A stretch of 32,115 nt of DNA. Source: Thermococcus sp. Its GTDB lineage: Archaea > Methanobacteriota_B > Thermococci > Thermococcales > Thermococcaceae. Made by a program: the position numbers and the translations under genes. The stretch's first letter is position 1. Every line of letters starts with the position of its first letter. Positions 16,532 to 24,637 of this stretch are shown one piece after another. The notes beneath the pieces are model-generated. The model ran no database searches. It was given only the letters and a program-made list of their open reading frames with translations, and was not told the DNA's origin. The stretch is from positions 1 through 32,115 of the forward strand of contig NZ_JAMOQU010000065.1 of assembly GCF_027063845.1 (NCBI RefSeq). Direction: 5' to 3'.

Positions 16532-17200
16532 ATGCTCGAGGGCTACTACATAGTCGAGAACACCGGGGTCGTTCCGGCCGAGAGGAGGTTTAAGTTCAAG
16601 GACCTGAAGGCGTGGGGCTACGACCTGCACCTCGGAACCATAGACGGAAAGGAGGCCTACTTCGTCTCAAGAACGGGGACCCACGAGGAGGGCGAGACCT
16701 ACACGCAGGACGGCAGGGAGTACCACATCAGCGAGACACAGAGGGAGATACCGAAGAACGCGAGGTTGCTTGCGAGAATCGTTATAGAGCGCGGTCAGCC
16801 CTACCTTGAGTTCTGGCTCGATACGGAGGAGGCCAACTACCCGCTCGCCAAGGAGGACCCGAGGCTAATCCTGCACCGCTTCTGGACGGCCAAGAAGTTC
16901 AACCAGCTCGAAAAACACGTCGGAAGCGTTGGCCTGACCACGGATTTCTTCAAGGACAGGGTCTTCGTGAAGAGCATTCCACTGCCCTTCGAGGAGTACC
17001 CGCCGAAGGTGAGGAGGGTTCTGAGGGAGGTCAGGGACGTTCACAGGGATTTGACGGGCTTCGGAAGGTTCGTCTTCCAGTACTACGGAGAGGAAGACAA
17101 GACCCACAACTACCGCCTTTGGTGGCTCCTGCCGACGATACATCTCTTCGACGTCGAGGTCTCGAACGAGGTTGATAAGATTTTGGCGATGCTGGATTGA
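16532..17200 (+). CDS. uncharacterised soluble protein, Thermococcales-type
   Basis: 222 residues, no membrane segment, no signal. It is rich in aromatic and charged residues (EGYYIVENTGVVPAERRFKF, FWLDTEEANYPLA, LWWLLPTIHLFDVEVSNEVD). It looks like a conserved, well-expressed gene: a clear GAGGTGA site precedes ATG 16532, and codon use matches its neighbours. I do not recognise a family or catalytic motif. It follows the DUF371 gene by 36 bases and may share its transcript. An oligo-T tract follows the stop. Confidence 0.75.
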   Translation: MLEGYYIVENTGVVPAERRFKFKDLKAWGYDLHLGTIDGKEAYFVSRTGTHEEGETYTQDGREYHISETQREIPKNARLLARIVIERGQPYLEFWLDTEEANYPLAKEDPRLILHRFWTAKKFNQLEKHVGSVGLTTDFFKDRVFVKSIPLPFEEYPPKVRRVLREVRDVHRDLTGFGRFVFQYYGEEDKTHNYRLWWLLPTIHLFDVEVSNEVDKILAMLD

Positions 17201-17205
17201 GCTAC

Positions 17206-17212
17206 TTTTTTT
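17206..17212 (+). terminator. oligo-T terminator
   Basis: Seven consecutive T six bases after the stop codon of the preceding gene, followed by A+T-rich DNA. Confidence 0.5.
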
Positions 17213-17315
17213 ATATTATCTGGGTATGCAGAGAGTTTGCACCACAAAAGGCATGCATTTCTCCTTATAAAAGCTGGCCATGTTATATAAACTGTATATA
17301 TTATTTACAAATTTG

Positions 17316-17332
17316 AAGCAAGATTTATAAAT
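17316..17332 (+). promoter_or_regulatory. cellulase promoter
   Basis: AAGCAAGATTTATAAAT: purine-rich BRE plus TATA box TTTATAAA at 17324-17331. Initiation would fall near 17352; GGGAGGTGT then sets ATG 17378. The 100 bases upstream are unusually A+T rich and hold further TATA-like strings (TTATATAA near 17283, GTATATATT near 17294), so other start sites are possible. Confidence 0.5.
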
Positions 17333-17377
17333 TTTTGGGCCCATTATAAGAACTGAAAACACTAGGGAGGTGTCTTG

Positions 17378-20300
17378 ATGAAAATAAAAGCAGGTCTAAT
17401 TGCCCTGCTGTTGGTTTTCTCGTTGTTCAGTGTTCATGGAGCAAGCGTCTCAGCATCTGAGGGACCGGAAGTCTACTACAAGGTTGTAGGCGACACAATA
17501 TACATGGTGAACCTCACAAGCGGTGAAGAAAAGCCAATACACCTGTACGGTGTAAACTGGTTCGGCTTTGAAACACCAAACCACGTTGTCCATGGACTCT
17601 GGTCGAGGAACTGGGTTGACATGCTTGAGCAGATAAAATCCCTTGGTTTCAATGCTATAAGATTGCCATTCTGCCCCGAGTCTCTTGACCCAAACACGAT
17701 GCCAACTGGTATCGATTATGCCAAAAATCCAGACCTGAAAGGACTAAGCAGTCCCGAAATCATGGAAAAGATAATCCAGAAAGCTGGCGAGCTTGGAATT
17801 TTCGTCCTCCTCGATTTTCATAGGATTGGATGTAACTACATCGAACCTCTCTGGTATACAGATTCGTTTAGTGAAGAAGACTACATAAACACCTGGATAA
17901 AAGTCGCTCAAATGTTCGGAAAGTACTGGAACGTTATTGGGGCTGACCTCAAAAACGAACCTCATAGTGTAAGTCAGGCCCCATATGCATACACCGATGG
18001 AAAAAGCGCTACTTGGGGTATGGGCAATAACGCAACGGACTGGAACCTCGCCGCCGAAAGGATTGGAAAGGCAATCCTCAATGTTGCTCCTCACTGGCTC
18101 ATATTTGTTGAAGGGACCCAGTTTACAAACCCGGAAACGGATGGGAGTTACAAATGGGGCTACAACGCCTGGTGGGGCGGAAACCTCATGGCAGTTAGAG
18201 ACTTCCCCGTCAACCTGCCGAGGGACAAGCTGGTTTACAGTCCCCACGTCTACGGTCCAGACGTTTACGACCAGCCATACTTCGATGAGAGCGATTTCCC
18301 GAGTAATATGCCAGACATTTGGTATCACCACTTTGGCTACGTTAAAATGGAGCTTGGGTACCCCCTTGTAATAGGTGAGTTCGGTGGAAAGTACGGACAC
18401 GGTGGAGATAAGAGGGACGTTATATGGCAGAAGACTATCGTAGACTGGATGATAAACAACAGCTTCTGCGATTTCTTCTACTGGAGCTGGAATCCCAACA
18501 GCGGGGACACGGGAGGCCTTCTGCAGGATGACTGGATTCACATCTGGAAGGACAAATACGAGAACTTGAAACGGTTAATGGACTACTGCTCAGGAAGGCC
18601 AGCACCTTCAACTCCTAACAATTCCAGTGAGAGCAACAACACGGGAGGCAATTCAAGTACTAGTAGTAACTCCACTACAAACAACCTACTTATTAATGAA
18701 AGCAGCGGAAACACAAACATCACGAAGGAAAATACTAAAAGTGAATTTAAAATAATAAACATCTTACCAACATCATCCCAATACAATGGAATCTTTACGA
18801 GTGTAACCTGTGATGGCACCAAGTGTTCCTCAAGCGTCTGGGGAACTCCAAATCTCTGGGGAGTCGTGAACATTGGAAATGCTACAATAGATCCTAACGT
18901 TTGGGGATGGCAGGATCTTTACAAAGACAGTCCTGAGAAAATAGGGAACGGAACGTCGCGGATGTGGATTGAAAACGAAATTCTTCACGTGAACAACAGG
19001 TGGACCATAAAGACGAGACCCGCCTACAATGTGATGGCATATAATGAGGTTATCTATGGCAGTAAACCTTGGGGAGGACAACCGATTAATGCCCCGGAGC
19101 TTCAGCTTCCCCTTGGATTTAAGGCATTACCCCGTATTCTTGTGGCGACCGAATACACACTTGAAAAGGGCATTCCAGGTAACAACTTTGCATTCGAAGC
19201 ATGGCTCTTTAAGGATTCAAACAACAACCGCGCCCCAGGAAAAGGGGACTATGAGATAATGGTCCAGCTTTATGTGGATGGCGGTTTCCCTGCCGGTTAC
19301 GATAAGGGCCCAGTAGCAACGTTTGAGGTACCGATGATAGTGAACGGGGGCATCATAAACCAGACGTTCGAACTTTACGACGTTGTTGCAGACCCAGGGT
19401 GGAGATTCCTTACTTTCAAGTCCACCAAGAACTACGTTAACACGAGCGTGGTCTTTGATTACACATACTTCCTGGAGCTCGCCAATGAATACCTAAACGG
19501 CTCGCTGGAAAACAATTACCTCATGTCATTGGAGTTCGGAACCGAAATATACACCAACAGAATAACATCGTTCCCCGACACTGTGCATGTCGATTGGACT
19601 CTTGAGAGGTACTACTATGTCCTCGCCCCAAGAGAGCAGAGTACGTATGAATCCCTTTCAGCTCTCATCGGCAATGGGTCTCAGAACTCCAATGAGAACC
19701 AAGGCAACGAGAATGGGGAAGAGTCAGGAACTCAATCCAACAATAGTAGCAATCAAACATCAGAAAGCGAAGGGGGAACTGAAAACCCCACTTCACCCAG
19801 CAACAGGACCATCAGCATTATCTACCCAGATGATGGCCAGTGGCCAACTGCATATATAGACAGGAATGGGAACAGCAACCCTGACTACGTCATTGAAATA
19901 AACCCGTGGAACATCCAGAGTGCCGATGGGAAGGCTGTTATGAGATACGATATTGAAAAAGGTGTCCTTTACTACTCCCAGAACCTGACCAACATTGTGA
20001 TAAAGAATGCGGGAGGTTGGGTGCACGGATATCCAGAGATATGGTACGGCAACAAGCCTTGGAACAGTTACAATGCCACCGATGGTCCAGTACCCCTGCC
20101 AAGAAAGATTAGTGAACTAAAGAACTTTTACGTTACACTGAGCTACAATCTCAGCCATGAAAAAGGACTTCCCGTGGATTTGGCGATAGAATCATGGTTA
20201 ACCAGAGATAAATGGCGTTCAACAGGGATAAAGTCCGATGAACAGGAGCTTATGATATGGCTCTACTACGACGGCCTTCAGCCCGCTGGTTCAAAAGTGG

Positions 20301-21298
20301 GTGAAATTATGGTGCCAATCCTCCTCAACGGAAAAGAAAAAAACGTTACATTCGAGGTCTGGACAGGAAACATTGGCTGGGAATACATTGCGTTCAGAAT
20401 AAAGACCCCCATTAAGGCAGGCAACGTAACTCTACCCTACGGCCCGTTCATAAGCGTAGCAATGAACATAACCTCACTTAAAGACTACTCATCCCTTTAC
20501 TTGGAAGACGTTGAGGTCGGAACCGAATTTGGAAGTCCGGATACAAAATCAGCAAAGCTGAACTGGACATTCAACGAGTTTACATTGCAATACTCCCAAG
20601 AGCCCCTGCTAACTAATATCTCAATATCAAACGAAGAAGACCAAAATCAAGGTTCAAATGAGGCGGAGATAGGAAACGCAACTTCAGGAAATATCAGCGT
20701 GGTGTTGAAGAGCGTCTGGGGTGGGGGTGCACAATATGACGTCTCAATAATGCTCAACGAGCCTTCAAGATGGAATCTTTTTGTCAAGATTTCCAATGGC
20801 ACTATAGTAGACTCATGGGGAGCCAAGGTCATCGGAAGAGAAGGGAACTACATCGTCCTGACCGCAGAGGACTACAACCTCGGGCCGAGTGCAAGTGTCG
20901 GCTTTGTAACTAAAGGAAACAGTCCCCTCGTGGAAGAGATTGTTCTTAAAGTCAACGGAAAGGTCCTTGCAACTTGGAAGCCTGAAATTCAAAGCGCCAA
21001 GCTTGATATCCAAGGATATGTGGACAGCGAGTGGAACAATGGATTCGTGTTTAAGGTAAAGATAACTAACATAGGAGATACTCCCATTGCAGGATGGCAA
21101 ATAAAACTCTCAATGACAAGCGAAATAGTGAGTATCTGGGGGGCAACATTCGAAAAAGCTGGAGATGGAACAATAATTCTTAAACCCATTGATTGTACTT
21201 CCATTATAGCCCCTGGACAGAGCATTGAAATTGGCTTCCAGGCAATAAAGGCAGGGGATAATCCGTACCCGGAGATAATAGACTACACCATTGTTTGA
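17378..21298 (+). CDS. secreted multidomain beta-glucanase, GH5-GH12-GH12-CBM2-CBM2
   Basis: 1306 residues. Signal peptide (residues 1-25) for export. Residues about 35-405 are a GH5 endoglucanase resembling archaeal cellulases: acid/base Glu194 in LKNEPHS and nucleophile Glu334 in IGEFGGKYG. A Ser/Asn/Thr linker (410-460) leads to GH12 domain one, with Glu626 in YEIMVQL and Glu723 in EFGTEIY. A second Asn/Ser/Glu linker (765-815) leads to GH12 domain two, with Glu957 in QELMIWL and Glu1050 in VEVGTEF. Two CBM2-like beta modules follow (about 1105-1200 and 1207-1306). All catalytic glutamates are present, so all three domains may be active on beta-1,4-glucans. The same architecture was described for the multidomain glycosidase of Thermococcus sp. 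2319x1. Base composition is more A+T rich than flanking genes. GH5 resembles EGPh-type and EBI-244-type enzymes; GH12 resembles P. furiosus EglA. Confidence 0.95.
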   Translation: MKIKAGLIALLLVFSLFSVHGASVSASEGPEVYYKVVGDTIYMVNLTSGEEKPIHLYGVNWFGFETPNHVVHGLWSRNWVDMLEQIKSLGFNAIRLPFCPESLDPNTMPTGIDYAKNPDLKGLSSPEIMEKIIQKAGELGIFVLLDFHRIGCNYIEPLWYTDSFSEEDYINTWIKVAQMFGKYWNVIGADLKNEPHSVSQAPYAYTDGKSATWGMGNNATDWNLAAERIGKAILNVAPHWLIFVEGTQFTNPETDGSYKWGYNAWWGGNLMAVRDFPVNLPRDKLVYSPHVYGPDVYDQPYFDESDFPSNMPDIWYHHFGYVKMELGYPLVIGEFGGKYGHGGDKRDVIWQKTIVDWMINNSFCDFFYWSWNPNSGDTGGLLQDDWIHIWKDKYENLKRLMDYCSGRPAPSTPNNSSESNNTGGNSSTSSNSTTNNLLINESSGNTNITKENTKSEFKIINILPTSSQYNGIFTSVTCDGTKCSSSVWGTPNLWGVVNIGNATIDPNVWGWQDLYKDSPEKIGNGTSRMWIENEILHVNNRWTIKTRPAYNVMAYNEVIYGSKPWGGQPINAPELQLPLGFKALPRILVATEYTLEKGIPGNNFAFEAWLFKDSNNNRAPGKGDYEIMVQLYVDGGFPAGYDKGPVATFEVPMIVNGGIINQTFELYDVVADPGWRFLTFKSTKNYVNTSVVFDYTYFLELANEYLNGSLENNYLMSLEFGTEIYTNRITSFPDTVHVDWTLERYYYVLAPREQSTYESLSALIGNGSQNSNENQGNENGEESGTQSNNSSNQTSESEGGTENPTSPSNRTISIIYPDDGQWPTAYIDRNGNSNPDYVIEINPWNIQSADGKAVMRYDIEKGVLYYSQNLTNIVIKNAGGWVHGYPEIWYGNKPWNSYNATDGPVPLPRKISELKNFYVTLSYNLSHEKGLPVDLAIESWLTRDKWRSTGIKSDEQELMIWLYYDGLQPAGSKVGEIMVPILLNGKEKNVTFEVWTGNIGWEYIAFRIKTPIKAGNVTLPYGPFISVAMNITSLKDYSSLYLEDVEVGTEFGSPDTKSAKLNWTFNEFTLQYSQEPLLTNISISNEEDQNQGSNEAEIGNATSGNISVVLKSVWGGGAQYDVSIMLNEPSRWNLFVKISNGTIVDSWGAKVIGREGNYIVLTAEDYNLGPSASVGFVTKGNSPLVEEIVLKVNGKVLATWKPEIQSAKLDIQGYVDSEWNNGFVFKVKITNIGDTPIAGWQIKLSMTSEIVSIWGATFEKAGDGTIILKPIDCTSIIAPGQSIEIGFQAIKAGDNPYPEIIDYTIV

Positions 21299-21814
21299 AC
21301 TTCTTTATTTCTTTTCCTTAAGTTTGAGTTCTACAGTAATTACTTATTCGGAAAATGGCATGTATGAGCTTTTTATGGGACTTCCTGCAAACGGAACAAA
21401 GCTTAGAAATGAAAACCTCGCCAATAACCAAAACCCAAATACCCTACTCTTCTGCCACTTCAGTCAAGAGTTTAATGACATAATTAAACCGCTGGACCTG
21501 GAAAAGGAGAAAGTTTTTTTGCTCTTTTATTGAAGTTTCTGGCCATGCCTTTAAGATAGCCGACGACGATTTTAAAACTCCTAAATCATAGAGCTTCCTA
21601 ACTGTTTGCCTGACTGCAGTGTTGGGGTAGTGTTAGGTTTGGAGTTTGACCCTCTCGTGCATTCTTTTGAGCTTCCCACTCGTTTTAGCTCCACTCTTCT
21701 TGAATTTGGACTAATACTCGGTAATCTTCCTCCCCCAGTGGAAGCCAATACTTTTTGGCGGCCTTCATTCACGAGGAAACTTTCGCCACTATCGGCGTCA
21801 ACAATCCACCAGCG
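21299..21814. other. gene-poor stretch after the cellulase, probable decayed DNA
   Basis: About 515 bases without a convincing gene. T-rich DNA at 21300-21320 may terminate the cellulase message. On the minus strand a 65-codon open run (about 21632 down to 21444) reads sensibly (NTAVRQTVRKLYDLGVLK and later FNYVIKLLTEVAEE) but has a stop just upstream, no start and no ribosome site; it may be a remnant of a coding sequence I cannot name. Other open frames here look random. Confidence 0.35.
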
Positions 21815-21960
21815 GAGAGTTAAGGAGACGAACATTGACGTGGAGGAAGCCCTCAGAAACCACGACAGCTACCGCGCCCTCGAAAGGGTCGGTGCGCTTC
21901 TCAAGACCGGCCCAACCGGGACGAACGTGAACTCGATGGTCATAGCGGTTGTTGGAGAAT
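21815..21960 (+). pseudogene. C-terminal remnant of glycerate 2-kinase (MOFRL family)
   Basis: About 45 codons read RVKETNIDVEEALRN, then HDSYRALERVGALLKTGPTG, then TNVNSMVIAVV. The stretch LLKTGPTGTNVN is the hallmark of the C-terminal end of archaeal glycerate 2-kinases, which make 2-phosphoglycerate. No upstream part of that 400-plus-residue enzyme is present in any frame, so this is the tail of a deleted or displaced gene. It lies between the cellulase island and the next membrane gene, whose stop codon at 21940 is inside it, pointing to a recombination junction here. Confidence 0.72.
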
Positions 21961-22653
21961 CCACCGCCGGCGCTTTTGGAAACGCCGATACTCATCAACG
22001 GCCAGGGCAAAGGTGAGAGCCGCAAGGAATATTGCCTCCTCGGGGTCTTCCTGTCCAAGGTAAGCGCGGTAAATTGTTGCTCCCACACCGATTACAAGAA
22101 GCCACGTCCCCAGCAGAAACTCTCTGGCAAAAACTGCCCTTCTGTCCCTTGAGAACACCTTAACATACTCGCCTTCCCTCATCACAACTTTCTCGCTACC
22201 CGGAACAAACTCTAAAAGAGTTATCGGAACAATGACGAGCAGGAGATAAGGGTTAAGCCATGCAAAGAGGGCGTATACTAAGGCCAGATAAAAGACCCTG
22301 CCGATGCCCACGTTTCCGCTTTTTTGAAGCATTAAAATTCTCCTAAAGGGGTCAATGAGGTGAAGCTTAACCCTCCTCGCTACGGCCTTTCTCTTTCCTT
22401 CAAACCGAGCGACGCGGTTGCCGAGAACGGGAAGCTTTAGATGGACTGTGGAAGCAAGAAGGAAGCTCTCCCCCTCGAAGTCCACCAGATAAAAGTGCTC
22501 CTCGTAGCGCTCCCGGATAAAGTCCGGCGCAAGGCTCCATACTTCCCAGTTGGGTCCTTTAACCCAGTAAACGAATGTGTTCTCCCCGAGGAACTTTTCG
22601 AGCTTTTCGGGGCTTCCCTCAACGACCACTACGCGCTCAAACGTTACTCGCAT
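21940..22653 (-). CDS. membrane protein of unknown function, 237 aa
   Basis: A soluble N-terminal half (MRVTFERVVVVEGSPEKLEK...) is followed by three or four hydrophobic segments (IGRVFYLALVYALFAWLNPYL, LLVIVPITLLEFV, FLLGTWLLVIGVGATIY, AIFLAALTFALAV) and a basic tail. It starts at ATG 22653 with no ribosome site; the TATA box CTATAAAA lies about 25 bases upstream, so the message is probably leaderless. The last residues (about WILQQPL) are encoded by DNA that on the other strand belongs to the glycerate kinase remnant, so the original C-terminus may have been replaced. No family recognised. Confidence 0.7.
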   Translation of the reverse strand: MRVTFERVVVVEGSPEKLEKFLGENTFVYWVKGPNWEVWSLAPDFIRERYEEHFYLVDFEGESFLLASTVHLKLPVLGNRVARFEGKRKAVARRVKLHLIDPFRRILMLQKSGNVGIGRVFYLALVYALFAWLNPYLLLVIVPITLLEFVPGSEKVVMREGEYVKVFSRDRRAVFAREFLLGTWLLVIGVGATIYRAYLGQEDPEEAIFLAALTFALAVDEYRRFQKRRRWILQQPL

Positions 22654-22673
22654 GTGTGTCCGTTGGATTATCC

Positions 22674-22686
22674 CTTTTTATAGTTA
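22674..22686 (-). promoter_or_regulatory. TATA box for leaderless membrane protein gene
   Basis: Minus strand TAACTATAAAAAG. Its centre is about 25-27 bases ahead of ATG 22653, leaving essentially no 5' untranslated region. Confidence 0.5.
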
Positions 22687-22743
22687 ACGATAGGCGGGAA
22701 AAACCGATAAATACTCCAAGCCCGACGATATTAGGGTGGAATC

Positions 22744-23373
22744 ATGGGCTTGAACAAAAGGGAGCTAATAAGAAAGCTCTGGCACGTTTCGCCAGGAATC
22801 CTCGGGGCGCCGATAATACTCTTCACGCCGAGATGGGTTACCCTGCTCGTGGTCTGGTCGCTGGCTTTCCTTTACACGCTCCAGCACCTCAAGCTCCTCC
22901 GCGGCTGGAAGTTCACCGTTCCGATAGCGGAGCTCAGCTACCGGACGATGGCGAGGGAAGACGAGCGCGACAACTTCCTCGGGAGCTTCCTCTTCTGGGT
23001 GACGATGGGGATTATCTGCACGGTCTTTCCGAAGCTCGTGGCGCTCTCGGCCCTATGGGTCTCGACCTTCGGCGACTGCTTCAACGCCATAGTCGGCCAG
23101 GCCCTCGGTGGACCGAGGATTCCCTGGAACCCGCGGAAGACCCTAATCGGAAGCGCAACGATGTTCACCGTTTCAGTTCTGGCCCTCTGGGGTGCCCACA
23201 GGGTTCTCTCGCTCAACCCGAGCTGGAGCCTTATCGCCGGTGTAGCCCTCGTCGCGACTGCCCTTGAGAGCCTTCCCCTCCGCTCGGCCTACGATGAGTT
23301 CACGGTTCCCTTCGCGACAGCTTTCCTCCTGTGGCTCGCCTACGGCGGGCCCCTGCTGTCGGTGACTTGGTGA
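22744..23373 (+). CDS. diacylglycerol/polyprenol kinase-family membrane protein
   Basis: 209 residues with about seven hydrophobic segments. The N-terminal ELIRKLWHVSPGILG (charged residue plus K-x-x-H) and the central TFGDCFNAIVGQALGGPRIPWNPRKTLIGS resemble the CTP-dependent dolichol/phytol kinase superfamily, where an acidic D-x-x-A/N-x-x-x-G loop and a following K-T-x-x-G-S motif bind nucleotide. A role in polyprenol or geranylgeraniol phosphorylation for archaeal lipids is an inference. The ATG follows GGGTGGAATC. The stop is directly followed by the stop of the convergent frame-broken small gene. Confidence 0.78.
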   Translation: MGLNKRELIRKLWHVSPGILGAPIILFTPRWVTLLVVWSLAFLYTLQHLKLLRGWKFTVPIAELSYRTMAREDERDNFLGSFLFWVTMGIICTVFPKLVALSALWVSTFGDCFNAIVGQALGGPRIPWNPRKTLIGSATMFTVSVLALWGAHRVLSLNPSWSLIAGVALVATALESLPLRSAYDEFTVPFATAFLLWLAYGGPLLSVTW

Positions 23374-23564
23374 TTAAACACCCACAAAACCCCCTCTAAA
23401 GTGCGTCTCTATGCTCTCCGTTTTTATCCCCAGCGAGCGAACCCCGTCGCGGAGCTCCGAGATGAAGGCCCTGAAGAGCTCCTCGCTGGTTAGAACGCTA
23501 TAGCTTTCGGGGAACTCGGAGCGGAGCGTTTCCCGAAATTCCGCTTTATGACCTCAACCTTCAT
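23374..23564 (-). pseudogene. small conserved-looking gene broken by a one-base frameshift
   Basis: Reading the minus strand from ATG 23564 gives MKVEVIKRNF and then a poor tail. Shifting frame by one at that point gives RETLRSEFPESYSVLTSEEL, FRAFISELRDGVRSLGIKTE, SIETHFRGGFVGV and a stop at 23374. The total of 191 bases is one short of 192, so a single missing base (the AATTTC near 23530-23540) explains both halves. The restored product would be 63 residues, acidic-helical, of unknown function. Codon use in the second half is typical of real genes here. It could be a true pseudogene, a programmed shift or a sequencing error. Confidence 0.6.
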
Positions 23565-23600
23565 AAGCACGGGTAGGGACCACTCATTAAAGGTGGTCAC

Positions 23601-24272
23601 ATGGAAGTCGAGGTTCGGCACCGGCCCGTCCGCTATGCGAGGCTCGAAATCAAGCCCGACGGGAGAATCGTCGTGACGGCGCCGAGGGGCTTTGATGTGG
23701 AGGCGTTCATCAAAAAGCACGAGAGATGGCTTAGCAACCGGCTGAGGGAGCTTGAGGAGGTAAGGAGGGAATCTGCGAGGGGCTTCCCGTTCTTCGGCGA
23801 GTTCTACAGGCTTGAGCTGGGGAACGTTCGGAAAGTTGAGCTCAGGGACGGCAAGCTAATCCTCCCGGCCGAGCGCGAACGGGCGCGGAAGGCCCTGAAG
23901 GAGCTCCTGCGGGACAGGGTAACGGCGCTCGTCGCCCTCTACTCCGTTCTGATGGGTGTTTCCCCCGGCAAAATCTACATCAGGAACCAGAGGACGAAGT
24001 GGGCGAGCTGTTCGAGCAGGGGAAACCTGAGCTTCAACCTCCGCCTCGTGGCTTTACCCGAGAAACTCATCGAATACGTCGTAATCCACGAGCTCGCCCA
24101 CCTGCGCTACCTCAACCACTCCAAGGCTTTCTGGAGGCTCGTGGGGCGGTTTTATCCGGACTATGGAACCGCGAGACGGGAGCTGAGGCGCTGGTGGGGA
24201 GTAATTGAGGTCAACGAGGGGTGGAGATGGCTGGAGGGAAGGGAGCAAGACTGCTCAAGCTCATCGCGTTGA
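23601..24272 (+). CDS. YgjP/WLM-type zinc metallopeptidase (DUF45)
   Basis: 223 residues. The zinc site is HELAH at 163-167 with a third histidine, His173, in NHSKAFW. Before it comes RNQRTKWASCSSRGNLSFN, the diagnostic W-x-S-C-S/N pattern of DUF45/YgjP. The N-terminal half has the usual beta-sheet domain. Function of the family is not settled; a predicted protease. The ATG follows AAAGGTGGTCAC. Its last 46 bases overlap the start of the NfeD-like gene, indicating one operon. Confidence 0.87.
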   Translation: MEVEVRHRPVRYARLEIKPDGRIVVTAPRGFDVEAFIKKHERWLSNRLRELEEVRRESARGFPFFGEFYRLELGNVRKVELRDGKLILPAERERARKALKELLRDRVTALVALYSVLMGVSPGKIYIRNQRTKWASCSSRGNLSFNLRLVALPEKLIEYVVIHELAHLRYLNHSKAFWRLVGRFYPDYGTARRELRRWWGVIEVNEGWRWLEGREQDCSSSSR

Positions 24273-24637
24273 TAGCGGACGAGATAATCGTTGGCGTTTT
24301 CCTTCTCGTTGTTCTGCCCGCCCTCGGGATAGAAGTGCCGGTCCTCATTATTGGGCTGATTTTAGGAGTTCTCATCGTCAAGGACGTTTTGATTGCTCCA
24401 TATGTTCTTAGAGGCGGGCTCGAAAAACGGCCTCAGACCGGGCCAGAATCGCTCGTCGGCAGAACTGCTATGGTTGTTGAGGACCTCTCGCCGGAAGGGA
24501 GTGTAAAGCTCGACGGCGAGCTCTGGCGCGCGGAGTGCCTTCACGGAACCGCGAGGAGGGGGGAGAAGGTCAGGGTCGTGGGAATTGAGGGGACTAAGCT
24601 CCTCGTTGAACTCCCAGCGAGCGAAGAACCTCAGTAA
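24227..24637 (+). CDS. NfeD-like membrane protein with C-terminal OB fold
   Basis: 136 residues. Two hydrophobic segments (EIIVGVFLLVVLPALGI and VPVLIIGLILGVLIV) are followed by a soluble beta domain (LVGRTAMVVEDLSPEGSVKL...GEKVRVVGIEGTKLLVE), the short-form NfeD arrangement. NfeD proteins usually work with a stomatin-like partner or protease in the membrane; no such partner is adjacent except the upstream metallopeptidase. ATG 24227 is preferred for GAGGGGTGGAG upstream over GTG 24221. The 3' end overlaps the convergent gene by 44 bases. Confidence 0.83.
   Translation: MAGGKGARLLKLIALIADEIIVGVFLLVVLPALGIEVPVLIIGLILGVLIVKDVLIAPYVLRGGLEKRPQTGPESLVGRTAMVVEDLSPEGSVKLDGELWRAECLHGTARRGEKVRVVGIEGTKLLVELPASEEPQ

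Noticed and set aside
16523..17377. A regulator or partner gene for the cellulase
   Set aside because: The upstream gene has its own promoter and an oligo-T terminator and no sugar-related motif.
21444..21635. Minus-strand 65-codon open run with helix-turn-helix-like NTAVRQTVRKLYDLG
   Set aside because: No start, no ribosome site and an in-frame stop directly upstream; perhaps a remnant, but I cannot name a family.
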